DNA of 64,000 bases from SpSt-398 sp041752235 (GTDB lineage: Bacteria > Bacteroidota > Bacteroidia > Chitinophagales > Chitinophagaceae): assembly GCA_041752235.1 (NCBI GenBank), contig JBGSHM010000010.1:186001-250000 (forward strand). Reading direction: 5' to 3'. The notes below the pieces were generated by a model. The model saw nothing but the letters and a program-made list of their open reading frames with translations. It was not told the DNA's origin and searched no databases. Below are positions 9,350 through 17,522 of this stretch, piece after piece. Position numbers and translations under genes: made by a program. Numbering within the stretch: the stretch's first letter is position 1; each line of letters opens with the position of its first letter.

Positions 9350-9396
9350 GTATTTACCAGAGGCAGTTAAGACCACTTGAAAAAAGTTTACTCACC

Positions 9397-9699
9397 ATGA
9401 TCATTTATAATATCACTGTTAAACCCGATCCGGATATATCTGAAGCCTATCTTGAGTGGTTGAAAGAAACCCATATACCGGCCATCATGGCCACTGGATG
9501 TTTTTTGAAATTTCGTATTTGCCGTATGCTGGATGTGGAAGAAGGCGATGGCACGACTTTGGTGGTTCAGTACCATGCGGCAAACAGGACAGATTATGAG
9601 ACTTATATCCGGGAATATGCCCCGAAATTGCGGGAAGATGCCTTTCGAACCTGGGGAGACCGGTTTTTGGCCTTTCGGAGTATCATGGAAATTATTTGA
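9397..9699 (+). CDS. DUF4286 family protein
   Basis: A small cytosolic protein of 100 residues, recognised by MIIYNITVKPDPDISEAY at the N-terminus and the pattern TLVVQYHAANRTDYETYI. The fold is probably a dimeric alpha-beta barrel like antibiotic-monooxygenase or EthD-type proteins, but no function is known. The ATG at 9397 is preferred to an upstream extension from 9319, because the extension overlaps the exonuclease III gene and is not family-like. It lies 47 bases after exonuclease III on the same strand. Confidence 0.8.
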   Translation: MIIYNITVKPDPDISEAYLEWLKETHIPAIMATGCFLKFRICRMLDVEEGDGTTLVVQYHAANRTDYETYIREYAPKLREDAFRTWGDRFLAFRSIMEII

Positions 9700-9824
9700 A
9701 CCTGATTTACAAACCACAGAGACCCATTCATGTGCAAGAATTGTGGATAAAGAATTTCGCGCCAAATCCTTGCCCCGTGCGGGTTTCAGCGGATTGGGCC
9801 AGGACGGTTTTTGATTAAAAAAAT

Positions 9825-9854
9825 TTTGTCAGTGGGGAAAAGCATCTAAATTTG
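9825..9854 (+). promoter_or_regulatory. Bacteroidota-type promoter for HU
   Basis: TAAATTTG at 9847-9854 matches the Bacteroidota -7 consensus TAnnTTTG perfectly. TTTG at 9825-9828 lies 18 bases upstream in the -33 position. The HU start codon follows 30 bases later. The rest of the 185-base gap back to DUF4286 holds no visible gene. Confidence 0.75.
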
Positions 9855-9884
9855 CCGACTCATAAAACACCAAAATCACCCAAC

Positions 9885-10154
9885 ATGAACAAAGCTGAAT
9901 TGATAAACAAGATCGCTGATGATGCGGGCATCACAAAGACACAGGCCAATGCCGCCCTGGATTCCTTCACCGAAGCCGTGACCAAGACCCTGAAAGGCGG
10001 TGGTAAAGTAACTCTGGTCGGATTTGGTACCTTTACCGTGTCCAAACGTGCCGCCCGCAACGGACGCAATCCCAAAACCAAGGAGGTGATTCGGATCAAG
10101 GCTCGTAAGGTGGCTCGTTTCAAGGCGGGTAAAGACCTGGCCGCCAAGCTCTAA
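9885..10154 (+). CDS. HU-family DNA-binding protein
   Basis: An 89-residue nucleoid-associated protein that bends DNA as a dimer. It has MNKAELINKIADDAGITK at the start, GFGTFTVSKRAARNGRNP in the beta-arm region, and a basic C-terminus. The ATG at 9885 fits the family start; the frame extends upstream only to 9852, inside the promoter. A very close TAnnTTTG promoter and the downstream ribosomal protein gene suggest high expression in growth. Confidence 0.95.
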   Translation: MNKAELINKIADDAGITKTQANAALDSFTEAVTKTLKGGGKVTLVGFGTFTVSKRAARNGRNPKTKEVIRIKARKVARFKAGKDLAAKL

Positions 10155-10235
10155 CTAAACACATGGTAAAGAAAGCACCCAAGTGGATCAGCTTTTCTTT
10201 TCTTTTTAAATAAAAACAATACAAAAAACACAACT

Positions 10236-10352
10236 ATGGGAAGAGGCGATAAAAAAACCAAGAAAGGAAAGATCTTCAAAGGCTCTCACGGAAAAAGCCG
10301 CCCGGCAAAAGCGACAAAGAAGACGGGGAATAAGCCGGAAGCCAAGAAATAA
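10236..10352 (+). CDS. 30S ribosomal protein bTHX (38 aa)
   Basis: A very small, highly basic protein. It begins MGRGDKKTKKGKIFKGSHG and ends in a Lys/Pro-rich tail. It aligns along its length with Thermus Thx (as I recall it, MGKGDRRTRRGKIWRGTYG), which sits in the head of the 30S subunit, and is widespread in Bacteroidota. It is shorter than usual gene-calling cut-offs. It lies 81 bases after HU on the same strand and is followed by a 38-bp perfect hairpin. Confidence 0.9.
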   Translation: MGRGDKKTKKGKIFKGSHGKSRPAKATKKTGNKPEAKK

Positions 10353-10360
10353 GAGAAGAG

Positions 10361-10449
10361 AAGAAATAAGGAACAATAAATAAGGAATAAGGAAGTAAGA
10401 GAACACGTCTTTTACTTCCTTATTCCTTATTTATTGTTCCTTATTTCTT
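10361..10449. terminator. 38-bp perfect hairpin between bTHX and pdxH
   Basis: Bases 10361-10398 are an exact inverted copy of 10412-10449, with a 13-base loop. The stem is built from iterated AATAAGGAA-type words. A further partial copy (GTTCCTTATTTCTTATT) follows at 10456-10472. It lies between convergent genes and probably ends transcription from both sides. Confidence 0.85.
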
Positions 10450-10484
10450 ATTATCGTTCCTTATTTCTTATTCTCTATTTCTCC

Positions 10485-11129
10485 CTACGGTGCCAGCCGC
10501 TCCATCTTCCACCCGCCATCCTCATCCAGCGTATACTGCAAGCGATCATGTAAACGACTGGGGCGTCCCTGCCAGAATTCCATGATAACAGGTTTTACAA
10601 TATAGCCTCCCCAATGGGCCGGCCGGGGAATGAACTTTCCTTCCAATTCACGCACTTTTTCATTGAACCGATGATCCAGCCAGTCACGGCCCTCGATCAC
10701 ACTGCTTTGTGGAGATACCAATGCGCCAATTCGACTGGCTTCTGGTCTGGATTGAAAGTAATCATCATTTACCTGGTCACTCACCTTCGTGATAATGCCG
10801 ATGATCCGCACCTGGCGTTCCAATTCTTTCCAAAAAAACAACAAACAGGCTTTGGGGTTCTCCGCAATCTGCTGCCCTTTGTAGCTATTATAGTTGGTAA
10901 AAAAAACGAACCCTTCATCGCTGTATTCCTTTAGCAATACCACACGGGCAGAAGGCACCCCATCCCCGGCTGCCGTAGCCAGGGTCATGGCATTGGCTTC
11001 ATCGATCTTGGCATCAATGGCTTCCTGCCACCAAATACTAAATTGGCTGATCGGATCTTTACGGGCCTCCTTTTCTGTCAGCGACTCAAAGGAATAGTCC
11101 CTGCGCAGGTCGGCGAGGTTCTTGCTCAT
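10485..11129 (-). CDS. pdxH: Pyridoxamine 5'-phosphate oxidase
   Basis: A 214-residue FMN-dependent enzyme that oxidises pyridoxamine or pyridoxine 5'-phosphate to pyridoxal 5'-phosphate. Visible signatures are AMTLATAAGDGVPSARVVLLK, the phosphate/FMN region FTNYNSYKGQQIAENPKAC, RPEASRIGALVS, and the C-terminal EFWQGRPSRLHDR motif. The start is set at Met of MSKNLADLRRDY (11129). The longer frame from 11213 adds 28 residues unlike the family. The length then matches E. coli PdxH closely. Confidence 0.95.
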   Translation of the reverse strand: MSKNLADLRRDYSFESLTEKEARKDPISQFSIWWQEAIDAKIDEANAMTLATAAGDGVPSARVVLLKEYSDEGFVFFTNYNSYKGQQIAENPKACLLFFWKELERQVRIIGIITKVSDQVNDDYFQSRPEASRIGALVSPQSSVIEGRDWLDHRFNEKVRELEGKFIPRPAHWGGYIVKPVIMEFWQGRPSRLHDRLQYTLDEDGGWKMERLAP

Positions 11130-11201
11130 GGTTTGTGCTTTTGGAAGTACGAAATTAAGAAGTTCCGGGGAGGGAAAAGGATGAGATTGGTCAATTTGGG
11201 G

Positions 11202-11262
11202 TTTTACCGCCAAGGCGCGGTGACGCGAGGGAGCGCTATGGGTTAATAGCTAAATGCTAACG
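11202..11262. repeat. Dispersed ACCGC-type repeat, copy 2 (single arm) plus AGCTAA word
   Basis: TTTTACCGCCAAGGCGCGG opens one arm of the dispersed repeat; the matching inverted arm is missing. It continues into TTAATAGCTAAATGCTAACG, the AGCTAATAGC word family. It lies between pdxH and the upstream coiled-coil gene. Confidence 0.65.
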
Positions 11263-11272
11263 GCTTTCTCTC

Positions 11273-12313
11273 CTACTTTCTTCCTTTCAGCTGATCGCGC
11301 TCTTCCGCAATCATATGCAGCATACTCTCCAATTCACCAATACGTTTGATCTGGCCTTCGAGTTTCTTATTGGCTTCTGTTACCTGTTTGAGGTCGTTAT
11401 TGAGTTCTTCGAGATAGCCTACTCGTTTTTGTAATTGCTGACGTTGAAAATTCGATTCACGGAGTTTCTCTTCTGTTTCATTGAGTTGAGCTTGTAACTG
11501 CTGGTTCTCGGAGTTCAAGGCCTGGGCGCGACTTCTGGTTTCTTCGAGTTGACGCGACATTTTGATGTTGGCTTCCTTCAAATCTTCATAATCCACTCCC
11601 AAAATCTTGGAGGAGGCCAATTGTGTTTCGAGTTTGACCATTTTGGACTGAAGTGTATTGAACTCCGTATAGGCATTGTCCAGCATGGAGGTCATTTCGG
11701 AGGTCAGGTTCTGTTTCTGCCGGATATGACTGATCTCGGATTCCTTTTCCAACAAGGCATTTCGCAGGTCCTCGATCTGTTCATGAAGCGCTTCGTTGGT
11801 TTTGATGATCTCCTGCTGGCGTTCTTCATTCTCCTTGACCACATCGATCTGCTCCAGCAACTGGTTTATCTTTTCGTTATGTTCCAGTAAACTATTCTGT
11901 GCCTGGCGAAGCTGGGCCATATAATCTCCCTTTCCACTTGTTTCCACCACCGGTGCAGGATGAGCCTGCTGGCTATACGATTCTTTGGTGCTTTTCAGCT
12001 CCTGATTCAGTTCTTTGACCTGCTTGCGCAATTCATTGAGCTCAACCATGTAGATCTTCATGTTCTCTTCATGTTCCAGGTTGCGCTGGCTCAGGTCATC
12101 CAATTGCTTTTCTTTGGCTTCAATATCGTTGAAATACTTTCGCTTCCATTCATCCAGACCCCGGTTCACTTTTTGAAGTTCAGCCGGGGAAGTCCGGTTA
12201 CTGCGACGACTGGAAATGAAGTAAAACACGGTCACCCCCAGCAGGATACCCCCCGCCGTGAGCATGATCAGGTCAGCAATCGAGACTTGTAAAGAGGCAA
12301 TCAGGTACATCAT
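11273..12313 (-). CDS. Membrane-anchored coiled-coil protein, function unknown
   Basis: A 346-residue protein. One N-terminal transmembrane helix (about residues 10-33) is followed by a short basic stretch (SSRRSNR) and then about 300 residues of almost uninterrupted heptad-like, Glu/Gln/Lys-rich sequence, probably a long cytosolic coiled coil. No enzymatic motif is visible. It could be a scaffold or chromosome/division organiser, but nothing here proves it. It lies 114 bases downstream of pyrH on the same strand. A small CCGGTA/TACCGG hairpin (12354-12369) sits between the two. Confidence 0.75.
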   Translation of the reverse strand: MMYLIASLQVSIADLIMLTAGGILLGVTVFYFISSRRSNRTSPAELQKVNRGLDEWKRKYFNDIEAKEKQLDDLSQRNLEHEENMKIYMVELNELRKQVKELNQELKSTKESYSQQAHPAPVVETSGKGDYMAQLRQAQNSLLEHNEKINQLLEQIDVVKENEERQQEIIKTNEALHEQIEDLRNALLEKESEISHIRQKQNLTSEMTSMLDNAYTEFNTLQSKMVKLETQLASSKILGVDYEDLKEANIKMSRQLEETRSRAQALNSENQQLQAQLNETEEKLRESNFQRQQLQKRVGYLEELNNDLKQVTEANKKLEGQIKRIGELESMLHMIAEERDQLKGRK

Positions 12314-12427
12314 TTTTCCGCACTTAATTGGGATGGAAATAAGCGATTCTAGCCCGGTATTCCTACCGGTAAAATAATCAATTACTTTAGGGGTATCCTG
12401 AAAAGTTTTTCACAGAAAGGGACCAGC

Positions 12428-13141
12428 TTAGCCGGTAACCAGGGTTCCTTCTTTTTCGCCCCTGACCACCCGGCTCAGGTTGCCAGGTTTGTTCATGTTG
12501 AACACTATGATCGGAAGGTTATTTTCCATACACAAGGTAAAGGCGGTCATATCCATTACTTTCAGGTTTTTGGCTATACATTCCTGAAAACTGATATGTT
12601 CATATAATACTGCGTTCTTATCTTTCTCAGGATCAGCAGAATAAATGCCATCCACGCGTGTTCCTTTCAGGATCACTTCGGCATCGATCTCAATGGCGCG
12701 CAGGGAACCAGCCGTATCGGTGGTAAAATAGGGGTTACCCGTTCCGGCTCCAAAGATCACCACACGGCCTTTTTCTACGTGGCGAATGGCCCGTCGGCGA
12801 ATATAAGGTTCGGCGATCTGCTCCATTTTAATTGCACTGAGTAAGCGGGTATACACACCTATTCGCTCCAGACTGGCCTGCAGGGCCATGCCATTGATCA
12901 CCGTAGCCAGCATACCCATATAGTCTCCGTGCGCTCTTTCTATGCCCGATTCGGCCTCATTCATACCCCGGTAGATATTACCACCCCCGATCACTACGGC
13001 CACTTCTACGCCTAAATCAGTCACTTCCTTGATGTCTTTGGCAAACTGTGTAAGTACCGAAGTATCAAAACCAAAATTCTTATCGCCCATTAAAGATTCA
13101 CCGGAAAGTTTGACCAGGATACGCTTGTACTTAGGGGTCAT
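12428..13141 (-). CDS. pyrH: UMP kinase
   Basis: A 237-residue bacterial UMP kinase of the amino-acid-kinase fold, making UDP from UMP and ATP. Motifs are KLSGESLMG near the N-terminus, VVIGGGNIYRG, GDYMGMLATVINGMAL, FGAGTGNPYFTTDTA, and GTRVDGIYSADP. In many bacteria pyrH follows tsf; here it is about 19 kb from rpsB-tsf, so the usual cluster is split. Confidence 0.96.
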   Translation of the reverse strand: MTPKYKRILVKLSGESLMGDKNFGFDTSVLTQFAKDIKEVTDLGVEVAVVIGGGNIYRGMNEAESGIERAHGDYMGMLATVINGMALQASLERIGVYTRLLSAIKMEQIAEPYIRRRAIRHVEKGRVVIFGAGTGNPYFTTDTAGSLRAIEIDAEVILKGTRVDGIYSADPEKDKNAVLYEHISFQECIAKNLKVMDMTAFTLCMENNLPIIVFNMNKPGNLSRVVRGEKEGTLVTG

Positions 13142-13162
13142 AATGTGGAGTTAAGTCGGCGG

Positions 13163-13170
13163 CGAAGATA
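13163..13170 (-). promoter_or_regulatory. Possible -7 box for pyrH
   Basis: The minus strand reads TATCTTCG, one mismatch from TAnnTTTG, 21 bases before the pyrH start codon. No clear -33 TTTG is seen at the right distance, so support is weak. Confidence 0.35.
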
Positions 13171-13186
13171 GGGAAAATGCTTTGGT

Positions 13187-13260
13187 CCGAAGACGGATGT
13201 CGGAAGTCCATGGTCAAGTATTTTTCGGGACCCCGGACTTCTGACCTTCGACTTCCAACA
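13187..13260. repeat. Iterated-word imperfect hairpin (GGAAGTCC type)
   Basis: Words such as CGGAAGTCC on the left and GGACTTCTGACC and CGACTTCC on the right form an imperfect inverted repeat. It fills the gap between the response-regulator stop and the pyrH promoter. The same word family occurs at 31855 and 32790. Confidence 0.55.
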
Positions 13261-13932
13261 CTAAACCCACTTATTCTTGTGCGCGAGGCTGATCACCTGT
13301 GCCTTGGAATTGACATGCAGTTTCTGGTAGATATTCGCAATGTGTTTCCGGATGGTCAATACACTGATGTTCAATTCGGCAGAAATACGTTTGGCATCCC
13401 ATCCGCTGACCATGTACTTGAGTATTTCTTTCTCCCGGTCCGTAATGCTATGGGGATAGGCATGAGTGGTGGCGGTTGGGGTATTGGCGGCTTCGGAGGT
13501 GCTAAGGAGTCTAAGTGTTTTCCGCGCTATCGCCGGACTCATTGGGGCGCCCCCAAACTCGAGTACATTGGAAATGGCTTCCTGGAGCACGGGCGCCGCC
13601 TCGTGCTTGAGCAGGTATCCCGAAGCCCCGGCCCGGATCGCTTCAAATATCTTTTCCTCATCATCAAATACCGTCAACACGATAAAATGAACCTGCTCGT
13701 ACAGTGATTTGGCGATCCGGATCGTTTCGATGCCATCCATGCCAGGCATTTCAAGGTCCATAAAGATGACCTGTGGCAACCGTCCATGGGGCAAGCCTTT
13801 CAACTGTTCCAGGCAATCGTTGCCATCGGTAGCGGTGAACAAGACCTCCACATCCTGCATCACCTTGATCTTCTGAATAAAGGTATTGCGGTTGACCTGG
13901 TTGTCTTCGGTTAATGCAACAATGAATGCCAT
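13261..13932 (-). CDS. NarL/FixJ-family response regulator
   Basis: A 223-residue two-component regulator. The receiver domain has acidic residues near 9-10, the phospho-acceptor Asp59 in FMDLEMPGMDG, and the conserved Lys in GASGYLLK. The C-terminal LuxR-type HTH (about 155-215) contains SITDREKEILKYMVSGW and ISVLTIRKHIANIYQKLHV. It starts 41 bases after the TPR histidine-kinase stop on the same strand, so the two almost certainly form a pair. Target genes are not evident. Confidence 0.93.
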   Translation of the reverse strand: MAFIVALTEDNQVNRNTFIQKIKVMQDVEVLFTATDGNDCLEQLKGLPHGRLPQVIFMDLEMPGMDGIETIRIAKSLYEQVHFIVLTVFDDEEKIFEAIRAGASGYLLKHEAAPVLQEAISNVLEFGGAPMSPAIARKTLRLLSTSEAANTPTATTHAYPHSITDREKEILKYMVSGWDAKRISAELNISVLTIRKHIANIYQKLHVNSKAQVISLAHKNKWV

Positions 13933-13973
13933 GGTATCCTAAAGGTAGTATTCCGGCTTTGGGGGTACAATAA

Positions 13974-15938
13974 TCAATTTGTAGTACCCGAAATGATAAC
14001 AGTCGTTCCCTGCCCTGTTCCTTCCCATTGAACCGTCCATCCTTCCTGCTCACACCGTGACCGGATATTCTCCAGTCCATTCCCACCCAACCCTTTTATC
14101 GGGCTGTCGGACATCCCCTTCCCGTTATCACTGATATGCAATTGCCAGTCACCCGTACTGACAAATTTCACCATGACCTTGGTGCCTTGGCTGTGCTTCA
14201 ACGCATTCACCACCGCTTCCTGAATGATCCGGTACAGGTGAAAGGCCTGGGAAGAAGAAAGGGTGATATCATTATCAATGCTCTCGGTCACCTCAAAGGT
14301 AAATTGGCGGTAGCTGGGCTGGATCCGTTGAAAAAAGACCTTGATCCGGTCACTGATCGCTGTCAGGCTCAATGCATCTTTCTTTAAAACCCAGATCGTA
14401 TCATTTAATTGGGAGATGATCGCCTGAGAGTTGTTGCGCAACTCCCCATATACTTCCTGATCAACCCCCTGCCCTTTTCCGATATCCAGAAAATCCAGAT
14501 TGGCCGCCATGGAAGCGGCATAAGCACCGAGGTTATCATGCAGATCGGCGGCAATGCGTCTTCGTTCTTTTTCCTCCGCTTCACGAACGGCTTCTTCGGC
14601 TTTTCTTTTCTCTTCCTCTCTGAGTTTTTCAATCCGCCGGCGTTGGTTTCCGCGGTATCGTCTGAACAAGGCAAATCCGGTGGTCAATATAAGTCCGATC
14701 AATACCAGTGATGCGATAAACTGAAAATTCTTTTGTTGCAGATCAAATTTCTGCTGAAGAATGGTATTCTCCTTTTTTTGTACCTCGTATTTTGTTTCGA
14801 GATCAGCGATCGCCTCTGCCGAGTTGGCCTCATACAGCGAGTCTTTGGCGGCAAGAAGCTCTTCCAATGTCATTTGATACTCGGTCCATTTTCCAGCCTG
14901 CTTATAATATCCGCTTAACACTTTTAAATAAGTAGCCCGCAACTTGGGGTCGTTGGTGTACACTGCCTCTTCACCGGCAGACCCGCTATTTGTCAGGGCC
15001 CCCTGCTGCAAGTTTTGTGTGCAGACCTCTATCGCTTTTTCCAATTGCCCCGATCCCGCATAGAATTCGGCCAGTTGAAGATTGTCTTCAACCAAAATGC
15101 TGCCGTTGACTGTTTTTCGCCGTACCGCGATCATTTCTTTAAGCGCTTTCTCGGCCTCTCCATACCGACCCTGTCGGGTATAGAGATCGGTTTGAATGCG
15201 TAAACCTGTGGCGATGTAGTTCAGGTTCTCCAGTTTTCGGCAAAGGGGAAGGGCTTTTTGAATATAGTATTCTACGGAGTCAGGTCGCTGGAGCGAAACA
15301 TAAGCATTGGCCGCATTGAGATAAGAGGGAGCAAGTATTTCCGGGATGATGCGTCCACGGCTGCTACCGATCTGGATGGCCCGCTGAATAAAGGCCATGG
15401 CTTCCCGTGGTTGTGAACGGGAAAGTGATACCGATCCCACTGTATTATTGATAAGGCCAATGGCCAGGGTGTCCCTGAATTTTTCTGCCTCCGGCAAAAT
15501 TTTATACAGCATTTCCAGCGCATCCAGGTACCTCGATTTTGATCCTCTCAACAAGGCAATGGCTCTGCCTGTCTTGAAATAAATATCTCTTAATTGAGGA
15601 TCCTCAGGCTTTAACTCGGGCCAGATTCGCTCTATAAAATAAAGTCCGCTATCGGCCCAACCCCAACGTAAATACCAATTGGCATATCCCAATTCCGCCA
15701 GGTATTTATTTCGTTTATTGGAACTTTTTGCGGCCAGTTCATACATCTCCGGGGCATATTTATCCATACTATCCCGGTTCAGACTATGGTACTCTTCAAA
15801 AAGAGCCAGGTAGGCCCGCAACTTCTCTTCAGGTGCATTGGCTTTTAGGACAAGGCCATGTAAACTGTCAATGATGCGAGTTTGACAGATTGAAGACTGA
15901 TAAACAAAAAACAGAAGCAGGATGATCCCAAGGCGCAT
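13974..15938 (-). CDS. TPR-containing sensor histidine kinase (HisKA_3)
   Basis: A 654-residue sensor. The signal peptide (1-19) is followed by a periplasmic region of TPR-like helices to about residue 360, a coiled stretch, one transmembrane helix at 404-426, a basic/Glu-rich linker, and a HisKA_3 dimerisation domain with IAADLHDNLG (phospho-His467). The ATPase domain shows the N-box EAVVNALKH (574-582), DNGKG (604-608) and GNGLENI. This NarL-type architecture is common in Bacteroidota. It is followed directly by its response regulator. The input signal is unknown. Confidence 0.93.
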   Translation of the reverse strand: MRLGIILLLFFVYQSSICQTRIIDSLHGLVLKANAPEEKLRAYLALFEEYHSLNRDSMDKYAPEMYELAAKSSNKRNKYLAELGYANWYLRWGWADSGLYFIERIWPELKPEDPQLRDIYFKTGRAIALLRGSKSRYLDALEMLYKILPEAEKFRDTLAIGLINNTVGSVSLSRSQPREAMAFIQRAIQIGSSRGRIIPEILAPSYLNAANAYVSLQRPDSVEYYIQKALPLCRKLENLNYIATGLRIQTDLYTRQGRYGEAEKALKEMIAVRRKTVNGSILVEDNLQLAEFYAGSGQLEKAIEVCTQNLQQGALTNSGSAGEEAVYTNDPKLRATYLKVLSGYYKQAGKWTEYQMTLEELLAAKDSLYEANSAEAIADLETKYEVQKKENTILQQKFDLQQKNFQFIASLVLIGLILTTGFALFRRYRGNQRRRIEKLREEEKRKAEEAVREAEEKERRRIAADLHDNLGAYAASMAANLDFLDIGKGQGVDQEVYGELRNNSQAIISQLNDTIWVLKKDALSLTAISDRIKVFFQRIQPSYRQFTFEVTESIDNDITLSSSQAFHLYRIIQEAVVNALKHSQGTKVMVKFVSTGDWQLHISDNGKGMSDSPIKGLGGNGLENIRSRCEQEGWTVQWEGTGQGTTVIISGTTN

Positions 15939-15965
15939 GGGGATTTTTTTCTAAATGTAGAGAAT

Positions 15966-16386
15966 TATTGGTTGTTGGAGGACGGAGGACAGAGGACCGA
16001 TGACGGATGAAGGATGTTGGATGTTGGTTGTTGGAAGGAAGGCGAAGGGCGGAGGGTGGCTGTGCGAGACCTCTGGTCTCGCACGATTGTCTTGTCGCCT
16101 CTGGCGACTCGAACAACAACCTTCTCTTTTTTTACTTAATAAACAATTGCTGCCGCCAGAGGCGGCTTTCTGGAAGTGCGAGACCATTGGTCTCGCACAG
16201 CGAATTGTCTTGTCGCCTCTGGCAACTCGAAGTGGATACTTTCTTTAATGATAATATTAGTGTATGTCGCCAGAGGCGACGGGAGAAAAGTGCGAGACCA
16301 GAGGTCTCGCACAGCGGGTCTCGCACAGCCACCCCCCACCCTTCGACACCTTTCCAACAACCAACATCCAACATCCAACATCCATC
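15966..16386. repeat. Nested composite palindrome with GTGCGAGACC and GTCGCC hairpin pairs
   Basis: This fills the 528-base gene-free gap (15939-16466). The outer arms are about 60 bp: 16012-16070 (GGATGTTGGATGTTGG to GTGCGAGACC) and its near-exact inverse at 16317-16382. Inside are three 23-base palindromes GTGCGAGACC-N3-GGTCTCGCAC (16062-16084, 16176-16198, 16290-16312) and four 15-base palindromes of the form GYCGCC-N3-GGCRRC (16094-16108, 16152-16166, 16212-16226, 16266-16280). Members of the two types sit 7-13 bases apart, in both orders. No coding capacity is seen. Confidence 0.9.
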
Positions 16387-16466
16387 CCGACGCCCCTACT
16401 ACAAATTTGGTATAGGCCTCCCTGTTACTAAAACCCACCTTTACTCCACACAAAAAAGAAAACCAC

Positions 16467-17264
16467 ATGAACCGCATAACCATCCTCCTGCTATTCTGGC
16501 TTTTTGTTTTGATCGCCTGTAAAAAAAATAATGGGGACGAAGTTCCCAAACCTTCCGAAGTAACCACTCCGCCAGCTTCGCTGGGATTGAATGCCTTTTA
16601 CCAAAAATATCTGGATGCTGACGGTATCCCGATCGTGAGCTCCAACCAGGTGAATGACCAGGCCTTGCTTCGTGCCCGTGATATTGTAAAATACATGGTA
16701 CAAGCCATCCCCGCCGTGAAGGCAAAGATGATCCTGAATAAACTCCGGGTAGGAATTATTGGTGTCAACGAAAGACCGACCCAAATGCCGGAATACAGTG
16801 ACCTGTACCTGGCCTATCCCGGCACCGATTGGGACAACCGGGCCCGGGCCTACGGAGCTACCATCCAGCGGCCGCTGACCACCAATTGCGAAGAAAATAT
16901 GCTCTGCCAGCAAAGTATTGACCGGTATAAGGGCGAAGAGATCCTTTGCCACGAATTTGGCCATGCCATTCATGAACTGGGAATCCGTTTTACTGACCCC
17001 AATTTTGACAATGAACTGACCGCGGCATTCAACCATGCCAAGGCCACCGGTTTATGGACCAATACCTACGCCATCTCAAACTACTACGAATACTGGGCCG
17101 AGGGCATTCAGTGTTTTTTCAATGCCAATCTGGAAGCCATACCTACGAATGGTGTTCATAACCAGATCAATACACGCAGCGAACTGCAGAGCTACGACCC
17201 CACTTTGTTTAATATCATTAAGCGGTACTTCCCGGCTGAGAACAAGGTGTTTGGGTGCTATTAG
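16467..17264 (+). CDS. Secreted lipoprotein with HEXXH zinc-peptidase domain
   Basis: A 265-residue putative metallopeptidase. A lipoprotein signal ends at IAC-K (Cys18). The zinc motif is HEFGHAIHE (His162, Glu163, His166), and YYEYWAEGIQCFF (about 206-218) can supply the third Glu ligand. The same HEXXH plus aromatic-AE arrangement is known in the anthrax lethal-factor-like superfamily, so I infer a gluzincin-type fold. Four Cys in the mature part could form disulfides. The substrate is unknown. It stands alone between two repeat regions. Confidence 0.75.
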   Translation: MNRITILLLFWLFVLIACKKNNGDEVPKPSEVTTPPASLGLNAFYQKYLDADGIPIVSSNQVNDQALLRARDIVKYMVQAIPAVKAKMILNKLRVGIIGVNERPTQMPEYSDLYLAYPGTDWDNRARAYGATIQRPLTTNCEENMLCQQSIDRYKGEEILCHEFGHAIHELGIRFTDPNFDNELTAAFNHAKATGLWTNTYAISNYYEYWAEGIQCFFNANLEAIPTNGVHNQINTRSELQSYDPTLFNIIKRYFPAENKVFGCY

Positions 17265-17270
17265 ATTTCG

Positions 17271-17393
17271 TTTTACCGCAAAGGCGCAAAGACGCAAGGG
17301 AGCGCGAAGAAAGCTGTTAGCTATTAGCTATTAGCTTTTGGCCCTTAGCAATCCCTGGCGTCCTATTGCGTCTTTGCGCCTTTGCGGTTAAAC
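17271..17393. repeat. Dispersed ACCGC-type inverted repeat, copy 3
   Basis: The left arm starts TTTTACCGCAAAGGCGCAAA. The right arm ends GCGTCTTTGCGCCTTTGCGG and pairs with it. The centre holds AGCTATTAGCTATTAGC words. It lies directly before the promoter-like motif of the sigma factor operon. Confidence 0.85.
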
Positions 17394-17396
17394 CCC

Positions 17397-17428
17397 TGAT
17401 GACCTTTTCCCCCCATCCCCGATGTAAC
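17397..17428 (+). promoter_or_regulatory. Candidate ECF-type promoter of the sigma/CHAT operon
   Basis: TGATGACC (17397-17404) and GATGTAAC (17421-17428) are separated by exactly 16 bases. The same pair with the same spacing lies at 22185-22216 before an outer-membrane protein gene. The shared block continues into AAAGCCAC. The two-box layout and spacing fit an ECF sigma target, possibly autoregulated by the product of the gene at 17523. This is inference from the shared motif. Confidence 0.5.
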
Positions 17429-17522
17429 ATTAAAGCCACAACGCAGAATGCTCATTCTAAGGGATTTGATTGTATTTTAGGGTTAAATTTCAAAAACCCT
17501 TCATATATCAGAACCCGGCATA

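Noticed and set aside
12354..12369. CCGGTA-N4-TACCGG as pyrH terminator
   Set aside because: Only 6 bp and no T-run after it on the minus strand.
15966..16386. CRISPR array
   Set aside because: Repeats are palindromic pairs in alternating order with irregular spacing, and there are no cas genes.
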